From the NCBI RefSeq assembly GCF_008122265.1, contig NZ_CP043042.1, forward strand, positions 434,001 to 498,000: a DNA stretch of 64,000 nt, written 5' to 3'. The notes under the pieces were generated by a model, which was not told the origin of the DNA, ran no database searches, and saw nothing but the letters and a program-made list of their open reading frames with translations. This DNA is from Marinobacter fonticola. GTDB taxonomy: Bacteria > Pseudomonadota > Gammaproteobacteria > Pseudomonadales > Oleiphilaceae. A program made the position numbers and the translations under genes. Positions 26,787 to 33,784 of the stretch are shown here, one piece after another. The first letter of the stretch is position 1, and every line of letters starts with the position of its first letter.

Positions 26787-28199
26787 CTAGGACGTCTCCG
26801 GCTGATCCTGTTTCTTCGATACTGCGCGGGCGACTGGCTCCGGCGTATCGATCGGGTCGAGAGTGAGTATGTGCTGACGCGCCGCCTGTTTCTGGCTGTC
26901 GAGGCGCTGGATCAGCGGGCTTAGCGTGCCTTCAGGGTCCGCCCCGGCCTGGTATTTCAGCATGAAATCCTGCTGGACGTGGCGGTCCTGAAATTCCCCC
27001 AGCAGCTTCTGGCGCTTCTTCAGGTCTTTGCGAAAATCGGACGGCAGGGCGGGGTCGAGATCCGCCAGGTAGCGGGTGCGTTTGAGGTTCTTGCGCAGGC
27101 GGTGAAAATCGTCGTCGGAGGACAGATCGGACAAGGCCACCAGCCGCGCGTTGTGGTCGGCAATCCGGGCATCCAGTGCCTCGCGAATGCGGTGCTTGTC
27201 CAGTTGCTGCAAGACCGTGTTCAGCTCACCGGCGTGAATAAATTCCCGCAAGTCATCCATATCGTCCATGTATTGGCGGGACATGACATGCTCGGCAAAC
27301 GCCTTTTGGGCCGTCTCCCGCTCTTTGCCGAAGGCTTCAAGGGCGCCGCTACTGCGCAAGGCATCGCGGAATTCAGAGTCTTCGTTCCATTCGGCCAGCG
27401 TGTCGAGGAAGACATCCAGATCGCGCAACTGGCTGGTGGCCTGGGCATTGCGTTTGAAGCGCTTAACAGGCTTCTTCAAGTTGTTGTCGCCGGTAATCTG
27501 GTAGACGGTTTCCAGCACCGCACGGGCCCGGCGAATGGCGACGCGGTATTGATGCAGGAACTCGATGTCGTAGCCGAGCTTGGCGCCGGGCTCCAGTTTT
27601 TGCAGGCGTTCCATGATATGCGGCAGCGAGAGCGATAAGGCCTGAAGCGGATGCTTGGCTTCTTTCTTGCCGGGATCGGGGGGCTGCTTCTTCTGGAATA
27701 ACGTGTAATCGATCCAGCGCGGCAGTAACAAGCCCCCTAACGCGGCCGTGCCATCCTCCACCTCGTCCCATTGCTGAATGGGCAGCATCAAATGTATGCA
27801 GCTGCCGGTGGGGAGCTCGTCGATAGGCTTGCGCAACAGGCTGTTCGCCAGTTCGAGCAGGGCGGGGTTGTGGCCGACGAGGGTGATGCTATCTTCCTGG
27901 CGCTTGGTAAGCCACTTGCGTAGGACATCGCTGTCGAAGGTGTACAGCTTCGACTTGAAGTGAGTTCGCGCGGGCAGACCATCGTCGCCGAGCGTGGCGA
28001 TCATGCCTTCGAGGGTCTTACGGGCACGCATGGCGTTGCTGGAATAGATCTGGCCGTTGAAGGCGCCTTGCTGCGCCAGTGGTGCCGCCATAATCTCCAT
28101 CTGCCGCTTGCCGCGGTTATTCAGCGGGCGCTCCCAGTCTTCCAGTGCCGGATCGGACCAGCTCGATTTGCCGTGCCGGATCAAGAAAAGATGTTTCAT
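26787..28199 (-). CDS. SixA-type phosphohistidine phosphatase fused to a CHAD domain
   Basis: A 470-residue fusion. Residues 1-~165 form a histidine-phosphatase (SixA) domain with the catalytic HLFLIRHGKSSWSD, LNNRGKRQ, SSNAMRARKT and VGHNPALLEL. After a charged linker, residues ~190-440 form a CHAD domain: all helical and very rich in paired Arg/His (FLHQYRVAIRRARAVLE, QLRDLDVFLDTLAEW, FHRLRKNLKRTRY). CHAD domains bind inorganic polyphosphate; SixA removes phosphate from histidine in phosphorelay proteins. Stand-alone SixA is about 160 residues. No partner gene is in the same operon; glcF converges from the other side. Confidence 0.88.
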   Translation of the reverse strand: MKHLFLIRHGKSSWSDPALEDWERPLNNRGKRQMEIMAAPLAQQGAFNGQIYSSNAMRARKTLEGMIATLGDDGLPARTHFKSKLYTFDSDVLRKWLTKRQEDSITLVGHNPALLELANSLLRKPIDELPTGSCIHLMLPIQQWDEVEDGTAALGGLLLPRWIDYTLFQKKQPPDPGKKEAKHPLQALSLSLPHIMERLQKLEPGAKLGYDIEFLHQYRVAIRRARAVLETVYQITGDNNLKKPVKRFKRNAQATSQLRDLDVFLDTLAEWNEDSEFRDALRSSGALEAFGKERETAQKAFAEHVMSRQYMDDMDDLREFIHAGELNTVLQQLDKHRIREALDARIADHNARLVALSDLSSDDDFHRLRKNLKRTRYLADLDPALPSDFRKDLKKRQKLLGEFQDRHVQQDFMLKYQAGADPEGTLSPLIQRLDSQKQAARQHILTLDPIDTPEPVARAVSKKQDQPETS

Positions 28200-28480
28200 A
28201 GGTGTGCGACCGTACTCCTATTCGCTGCCATCGTATCACCCCCAATATGACGCCTATGTTGCTGCGTGGCAAAGGAACGCATCCCGGGCATCGCCGATAG
28301 ACTCAATCAGAGGTTCCGTGGGCAAAACGTCAACGGTTTTACAGTTGTCAGCGTCTCCCGGTGCTACTCTTGCCCAAAGCCAAGTCGCTCCCAACAATAA
28401 TAATGCACGCCACCGGTAAGGCCTGACCGTCCCGAGACAGCCGCTGGGCCTGGCTGCATCAGGCCTGAAGGCAACGAACC

Positions 28481-29383
28481 ATGACCAGCAGTATTTTTTC
28501 ACAGATCATTCTTCCCCTTTGTCTGTTCATCATTATGTTCGGCATGGGGCTTTCCCTACAGATTGCCGATTTCACAAGGGTCGGGCGTTATCCCAAAGCC
28601 GTGTTGATCGGCACCTTTGGCCAGATGGTGTTGTTGCCGCTAGCGGGATTTGCCGTCGCGGCATGGCTCATGCCCTCGGCTGCGTTGGCGATAGGTCTGG
28701 TCCTGCTGGCGGCCTGTCCCGGCGGCACGACGTCCAATCTGGTGACGTATCTGGCGCGTGGCGATCTGGCCCTGTCCATCACGCTGACCGCCATCAGCAG
28801 TTTGCTGACCATATTCACCATTCCGCTGATTGTCAGCCTGGCCTTCCTGGCGTTTGCCGATGCCAGCACCGAGGTTCAGGTACCCGTGGGGACGATGATG
28901 GCGGCGCTGTTTGCCATCACGCTCTTGCCGGTCATGCTTGGCATGGTGCTCCGCGCCAAGGCTGGACGATTGGCCGCTTGGCTGGAGCCTAAGATCAACC
29001 TGTTCGGCGCGTTGTTTCTCGTGTTCCTGATCATCGTCATCACCGCCAAGCAGGGCGACCGCATCGTCACTCAGGTTGCCAGTAGCGGCGTGGCGACGCT
29101 GGTGCTGAATGTGTTCATGATGTCGATGGGTTTCCTGGCGGCGCGGGGCTTCCGCCTGAATGCCGACCAATCCACGTCCATTACCATCGAGATCGGCGTT
29201 CAGAATTCGACCCTGGCGATCATGGTGGCGACGTCTTTTCTGGCTAATCCCGAAATTGCGGTGCCGGCGGCGGTCTACTCGATCACGATGTACCTGACCG
29301 GCGCCGTGGTGATTGGGCTGCGTCATCGCCAACGCCGCCAGGCCTCCAAGCTGGCGGCGCCCCTGGCTGAAAGCGAAGTCTGA
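28481..29383 (+). CDS. Bile acid:sodium symporter family (BASS) transporter
   Basis: A 300-residue membrane protein with nine to ten helices. The BASS hallmarks are AACPGGTTSNLVTYLARGD in the first repeat and EIGVQNSTLAIMVATSFL in the second, the two crossover regions that coordinate sodium. It is a sodium-coupled organic-anion importer; the substrate is not clear from sequence. A 6-base-stem hairpin (GGCCTG ... CAGGCC, 28443-28461) lies just upstream of the ATG. It appears to be transcribed alone. Confidence 0.88.
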   Translation: MTSSIFSQIILPLCLFIIMFGMGLSLQIADFTRVGRYPKAVLIGTFGQMVLLPLAGFAVAAWLMPSAALAIGLVLLAACPGGTTSNLVTYLARGDLALSITLTAISSLLTIFTIPLIVSLAFLAFADASTEVQVPVGTMMAALFAITLLPVMLGMVLRAKAGRLAAWLEPKINLFGALFLVFLIIVITAKQGDRIVTQVASSGVATLVLNVFMMSMGFLAARGFRLNADQSTSITIEIGVQNSTLAIMVATSFLANPEIAVPAAVYSITMYLTGAVVIGLRHRQRRQASKLAAPLAESEV

Positions 29384-29421
29384 GGACGTCCGGCCTTCAC
29401 CGAACCTGAAGTTGCCGGACG

Positions 29422-29658
29422 TCACTCCTTCCAGAACGGCTTATTCATTTCCCGCTGCAAGTTACCCGGTTCCAGCCCGATATCGTGCTCCATACGAGCC
29501 AGCCAGCGAGGGCTGGCCTGGCCAAAGTCATTCCTCAGGGCGCGGCGATTGCGGTAGCGGGCCCGCCAGATGCGCAGGATATTCAGGGTGCCCCCGACAG
29601 CAAAACGGGGTTTGCGGTTGTTGCGAAGTTTGTGACTTTTGAACGTCATGCTACTCAT
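29422..29658 (-). CDS. Small DUF1127 (YjiS-like) protein
   Basis: A 78-residue, strongly basic protein. The C-terminal half has the DUF1127 pattern: an arginine-rich helix (WRARYRNRRALRNDFG), then HDIGLEPGNLQREMNKPFW, matching the family's D-I-G-L ... KPFW ending. The family is small and mostly of unknown function; some members affect phosphate metabolism or RNA turnover. It converges on the BASS gene, with its own upstream region shared with the divergent LysR regulator. Confidence 0.72.
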   Translation of the reverse strand: MSSMTFKSHKLRNNRKPRFAVGGTLNILRIWRARYRNRRALRNDFGQASPRWLARMEHDIGLEPGNLQREMNKPFWKE

Positions 29659-29879
29659 GGCTTCTTGCCTCCCGGCCGTCTGTTGCCGGCCATCGCTGGA
29701 TCATGAGACCCATACTAGGGAGGCTCTGGAAGCTTCGGAATCCAGTTATTTTTCACGCTACGTTCAGGGATTATGAACGTTCACGCGGCGCGCCAGGGTG
29801 TCGAATACCGGGGTGGCGTAGTATTCTGCCGAAACAGGTGCGGGGCGGTTTTCGCCGCGTATACGACAGGGGATGCGTC

Positions 29880-30827
29880 ATGAATATCCAGTTCGAAAAG
29901 CTGCGTTCCTTCGTGCTGATCGCCGAGGAGAAAAACCTGACCCGCGCCGCCGAGCGGCGCTTCTCCACGCCTGCCGCCGTCAGTGCACAGCTCAAGCAGC
30001 TTGAGGACGTACTCGACCTGCAGCTTTTCGAACGCACCAGCAAGGGCATGCTGCTGACCGACGCCGGTTGCAGGCTGCTGCCCCTGGCCAACCGTATCCT
30101 CGGCAACCTCGCCGAATTCGAGACCACCGCCAGGGCCATTGCCGGCCGCGCCCGCACACAACTCCTGTTTGGCCTCAACGCCCTGCCGGAGCTGCTGCGC
30201 TTCGAATCGGTGCTGGAGGCATCCGCACGGGAACTGCCCGATGTGTCCCTGGTCATCCGTTCCAGCAGCTCCGCGGAGAACCAGAAGGCGGTGCTGGCCG
30301 GTGAACTCGACGCGGGCTTCGTCTTCGGCGGACACGACGATCCCGCCCTGCGTCGCATCGAGCTGGGTCACATCAGCATCCTGACCATCGGCCCCGCGAG
30401 CCGCGACCTGGGGGCGCTGTCCGGGCACACCCGCGAGCTGGCCCTGTTGCCCTGGATTTCGCCCTCTGCCGAGTGTCCCTATATCGAACTAATGCGCCAG
30501 CGGCTGGGGGTGCATTACGCCGGCGCCAATATTGTTGCGACGTCCGATGACGAGTATTCCACCATCGCCATGGTCAAGGCCGGCCTGGGGCTGGGACTGG
30601 TGGAATCCAACCTCGCCTCCATGGCGGCCTGCCGGGGCGAGGTGCGGCTTTACGAGAACACGGCGGTACGTATGCCGCTCTATATCGTGACGCGCAAGGA
30701 CCGATTGAACCAGTTGCCGGAGCTGGAAGTGTTCCTGCAACTGGTGCAGGACCAGTGGAGTTGCGGCCAGGAGGCGGAGACGTTTTCCGCCGATGCGGGC
30801 GCCACACCGGTGGCCAGCGCATCCTGA
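29880..30827 (+). CDS. LysR-family transcriptional regulator
   Basis: A 315-residue regulator from the ATG at 29880. The N-terminal winged helix-turn-helix (residues ~3-62) is classic: FEKLRSFVLIAEEKNLTRAA, AAVSAQLKQLEDVLDLQLFER and MLLTDAG. The effector-binding domain occupies residues ~90-300, with the co-inducer-pocket pattern KAVLAGELDAGFVFGG and TIAMVKAGLGLGLVESN. The gene that follows, 54 bases downstream, is a truncated short-chain dehydrogenase. LysR genes usually regulate a divergent neighbour; here the divergent gene is the DUF1127 protein. The target is unknown. Confidence 0.92.
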   Translation: MNIQFEKLRSFVLIAEEKNLTRAAERRFSTPAAVSAQLKQLEDVLDLQLFERTSKGMLLTDAGCRLLPLANRILGNLAEFETTARAIAGRARTQLLFGLNALPELLRFESVLEASARELPDVSLVIRSSSSAENQKAVLAGELDAGFVFGGHDDPALRRIELGHISILTIGPASRDLGALSGHTRELALLPWISPSAECPYIELMRQRLGVHYAGANIVATSDDEYSTIAMVKAGLGLGLVESNLASMAACRGEVRLYENTAVRMPLYIVTRKDRLNQLPELEVFLQLVQDQWSCGQEAETFSADAGATPVASAS

Positions 30828-30881
30828 ACCGCGGCGAGCTGCTCTGAACGACGAGCATGTTCCGGAAAGAGGCGTGTCTGA

Positions 30882-31019
30882 ATGCAACGGGTTTTGATTA
30901 CCGGCGCCAATCGTGGCATCGGTCTGGAATTGGCGAAGCTGTATGCCGGCCGCGGCTGGGGTGTGATCGGCGTGTGCCGGCAGTCCGTGCTAAACCGTTA
31001 CATTTCGCATACAGAATAG
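30882..31019 (+). pseudogene. Truncated short-chain dehydrogenase (N-terminal stub)
   Basis: A 45-codon frame starting with ATG at 30882, behind a GAGG ribosome site, encodes the complete NAD(P)-binding start of a classical SDR: MQRVLITGANRGIGLELAKL with the TGxxxGIG motif and a second strand VIGVCRQS. The SDR similarity ends abruptly at about position 30990; the next 10 codons look unrelated and end in TAG. The remaining ~190 codons of a normal SDR are absent. The following ~400 bases are noncoding-looking, so this is a deletion or insertion breakpoint. Confidence 0.75.
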
Positions 31020-31409
31020 TTCCTTTTACCACATATAATTTGAGGCAGGAGTAGAGGAAAACAGAGCGCTTGCAGCAAGGGATATTAGCTCCGCATGGAT
31101 GTTATTTTTGTCTTTGTCCATGAATTTAGGCTCCGATGACATATTCAGAGAATAGCTGTCCCATTTCCCAGTTCGCGGTTGCCCCTGACCTCGGCTACAA
31201 CGCAGCCCTGCCGTATAGGCGCTTCCCCAAGCTTGTTCGCAATCAACTTTTTCGCATCGCTAATAGGCGTCAGACCGGATGTGTTGCCAACGTTCCAGGC
31301 GGCTCGCGCGTTATGGGTATGGCGTTGCGTCGCATTTGGGAGGCCTGGGAAGTTCTCTTCCGTGGTATAGCCGCGTTTAGCGTCAGGATTAAGTGTGCGG
31401 GGAAGTTTT
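31020..31409. other. Gene-free stretch after the SDR breakpoint
   Basis: About 390 bases with no convincing gene. It starts at a truncated SDR and is relatively AT-rich near 31000-31130. A 93-codon frame (31136-31417) lacks a ribosome site, reads like random protein and overlaps the next gene. I see no transposase, inverted terminal repeats or target duplication. It probably holds the promoter of the small gene at 31410. Confidence 0.5.
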
Positions 31410-31835
31410 ATGGCTGATAAGGATCTTGAACAGGATCTCTACGATGGGTTGCAGGCGCTTACCGACAGCGCCTTTCCCAAGCGTTGCGCCAACTGCGGGC
31501 GGGAGTACGAGTCGCCAGAGTCATTTATCCAGCAATCCCAGCCGTTGGGCCGGGGATCCGGCTTGAAAACCGGTTATGACGATGACGATCTCCCCATTGT
31601 CGAGTTGTTCCGCAATTGCCTCTGCGGCTCGACCCTTATGGACACCTTTGCGAATCGCCGGGATGAGTCGACTCGAGGGCTGGAACGCCGGCGTGTCTTC
31701 GGCAATATGTTGGATTTTCTCGAGAAAAAGGGGATGGGGCGAGAAGATGCACGCCGGGAGCTAATTCGTCTAATGCGCGGTGAGGAAAGCCCGCAGCTCG
31801 AAGCAATGGGCCTCCGTCTCAGGTCTCGAAGTTAA
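31410..31835 (+). CDS. Small zinc-ribbon-like protein of unknown function
   Basis: A 141-residue soluble, acidic protein. Start at 31410 (MADKDLEQDL) is supported by a GGGGAAG ribosome site 6 bases upstream. It has a CANC pair near residue 32 (KRCANCGREYESPESF) and CLCGS about 45 residues later, so a four-cysteine zinc-binding ribbon is possible. The C-terminal half is helical (RRVFGNMLDFLEKKGMGRED). I do not recognise the family. It converges on the nine-gene signalling operon with five bases between the stop codons, so co-location with that system may be meaningful. Confidence 0.7.
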   Translation: MADKDLEQDLYDGLQALTDSAFPKRCANCGREYESPESFIQQSQPLGRGSGLKTGYDDDDLPIVELFRNCLCGSTLMDTFANRRDESTRGLERRRVFGNMLDFLEKKGMGREDARRELIRLMRGEESPQLEAMGLRLRSRS

Positions 31836-31840
31836 GTGCA

Positions 31841-32383
31841 CTAGCGGTCCGGGTCGTCGAATTCGCCGCTAAGGTCTATCAGGCCATCCTCGTTTCGTTC
31901 AACCCGGGTAATACCGGGCATCTCCGTTTCGAGCCGATTCAGTTCATCTTGCTGACGCTTCAGTCTATCGCGCTGTCTTCGTACGACGTCTGCCAATCTG
32001 GCGTTTTCTTTTATGAGTTCATTAAATTTCAAGGCGTTACGGATGGTGATCAACAGTTCTTCGTCCTCCCAGGGCTTGAGAATGAAGCGGTAGACCTCCG
32101 ACTCGTTAACCGCCTTGAGCACGCCGTTCATGTCGGCTTGGCCGCTTAGAACGATGCGCAAGCTGTCGGGATGGGAAACTTTGAACTGGCTGAGGAACTC
32201 GACGCCATTCATTTGCGGCATGCGGTAATCGGATATAACCAGGTCCACCTCTTCATCTGCAAGCGAGACCAGCGCCTGTTTGGGATCGTCGTAGGATAGG
32301 ATTCGCCACTTTTCTTTCCTGAATAGACGGCCTAGCGATTTCAGGATCAAGGAGTCGTCGTCGACCAGGACAATCGTTGGCAT
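31841..32383 (-). CDS. Single-domain response regulator with C-terminal coiled coil
   Basis: A 180-residue protein: receiver (~residues 1-120) with DDD near the start, phospho-acceptor Asp in LVISDYRMP and the switch Lys in RFILKPWEDEEL, followed by a charged coiled-coil tail (VVRRQRDRLKRQQDELNRLE) and an acidic end. No DNA-binding or enzymatic output. Start set at 32383 (MPTIVLVDDD); a longer form from 32401 or 32419 is possible. It is the last gene of the minus-strand signalling operon, starting 4 bases after the stop of the HD-domain regulator. The FxxKPWxD receiver subtype is shared with three other proteins of the operon. Confidence 0.88.
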   Translation of the reverse strand: MPTIVLVDDDSLILKSLGRLFRKEKWRILSYDDPKQALVSLADEEVDLVISDYRMPQMNGVEFLSQFKVSHPDSLRIVLSGQADMNGVLKAVNESEVYRFILKPWEDEELLITIRNALKFNELIKENARLADVVRRQRDRLKRQQDELNRLETEMPGITRVERNEDGLIDLSGEFDDPDR

Positions 32384-32387
32384 AGTA

Positions 32388-33728
32388 TCAGTGTTCCTCA
32401 TGGTCTGTTTGGGTGACATAAACCGACAGTTTTTTGCCTTCCACGCGTTCCATTCTTGTTAGCTTTTCAATGACGGCCTCTGTGAGCTGATTCCCTTCCG
32501 CCATGAGCAGTATCCCATTCTGACTGACCAGATCCCGTGTCAGCGTCATGCCGGGAACGAGGTCGACGATAGCCTGTTTTACTTCGTAGGAACTGACGCG
32601 ATCGATCGTCAGGGAGTGAGTTAGCGGGCGCAGCAATTCAATCATCTCCGGATCGTATTCCCGGCCCGCTCGCTCGTTAATGTAGTTGAAGGCTTCGTCG
32701 GGCGACAGCGGGTCGTAACTCAGCATGCCGCTCTGAAGACCGACAAAGTCGCGGGCCACGCGTATGAGGCGTGCGCCTGGCTCGATAGCGGCCCCTTTCA
32801 GGCCGTCGGGGTAGCCGCTACCGTCGTAGGATTCGGCGTGTTGGCGTATCAGTGTCCCGGCGTAGGCAAGGGCGGATATTGAGGTGAGAAACACCTCGCC
32901 CAGTTCCGGGTATTTGCGGTATGTGTCCCAGTCGCGGTAGGTCAGATTGACTTCCGAGCGCAGTAGCAAGTCGTCGGGTAGGTTGAGCTTGCCGAGTTCA
33001 TGCAGCAGGGCAGCATAGTAGATGTAGCTGACTTGAGAGTTCTCCAGGTCCAACTTCAGGGCCATGTTTTTCGCGAGATCCGCCACTTGGCGAGATTGCC
33101 CCTTGATCAGTTGGGGGCGGCTGCTGATAACGCTGGAAAAGACCCTGACGAAACTGTCGTAACTTTGCTTTAGTTGCTGGAAGGCCTTCCTTAGTTTGGC
33201 GGACTGTTTTCGGACCTCGCCGGTGCGTGCCTCCACCCGCGATTCCAGTTCTTCATTGAGTTGCTGGAGGCTTCGATTTTGTTCGCGGGTCTTATCAATA
33301 AGCCGCTTCTTTTCCCGTTCCAGGCGGCGGATGCGAAGACCTTCATCAATGGCGTCGAGTAGAGCGGCATCATCCCAAGGCTTGCTGATGTAGCGATTGA
33401 TGCCGCCGAGATTCAGGGCATCGACCGTGGATTGCATGTCGGCGTATCCCGTCATCAGAAAACGTACGCTAAACGGCCAGCGCCGTTTGACCTCCGAGAG
33501 AAAGGCTGCGCCATCCATTTCCGGCATCCGCATATCGGAAACGATCAGATCGATGGGATTTTCCTCCAGAATCGTCAGCCCTTCGCGGGCGCTCTGGGCG
33601 AAGAAGCAGCTATAGTCGTGCTTGCGCATCATGCGCCGCAACGAACTCAGGATGGAGGCTTCGTCGTCGACGAACAGGATTCGAAAGACGGGGGGTGGCG
33701 TTGGCGCGGTATTCTCAACCATACTCAA
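32388..33728 (-). CDS. Response regulator with degenerate HD-GYP output domain
   Basis: A 446-residue protein. Receiver at ~15-130 (FVDDEAS, Asp65 in IVSDMRMPE, YISKPWDD), a coiled coil (~130-185), then an RpfG-like HD-GYP domain (~190-370) and a ~60-residue C-terminal extension. The GYP motif is intact (YDGSGYPDGLKG, ~301-312), but the metal site is changed: HD is HE (LLHELGK, 243-244), the HHE box reads RQHAES, and the AD..DAL box reads ARDFVGL. It may bind but not cleave c-di-GMP, or act on another target. It is translationally close to both neighbours in the operon. Confidence 0.85.
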   Translation of the reverse strand: MSMVENTAPTPPPVFRILFVDDEASILSSLRRMMRKHDYSCFFAQSAREGLTILEENPIDLIVSDMRMPEMDGAAFLSEVKRRWPFSVRFLMTGYADMQSTVDALNLGGINRYISKPWDDAALLDAIDEGLRIRRLEREKKRLIDKTREQNRSLQQLNEELESRVEARTGEVRKQSAKLRKAFQQLKQSYDSFVRVFSSVISSRPQLIKGQSRQVADLAKNMALKLDLENSQVSYIYYAALLHELGKLNLPDDLLLRSEVNLTYRDWDTYRKYPELGEVFLTSISALAYAGTLIRQHAESYDGSGYPDGLKGAAIEPGARLIRVARDFVGLQSGMLSYDPLSPDEAFNYINERAGREYDPEMIELLRPLTHSLTIDRVSSYEVKQAIVDLVPGMTLTRDLVSQNGILLMAEGNQLTEAVIEKLTRMERVEGKKLSVYVTQTDHEEH

Positions 33729-33784
33729 TCCTTAGCGGCCTACCTTTATCAGTGAGACATTCGCAATCGTTGTGACGCTCATTT

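Noticed and set aside
31136..31417. 93-codon frame before the zinc-ribbon gene
   Set aside because: No ribosome site, no domain, and overlaps the better supported start at 31410.
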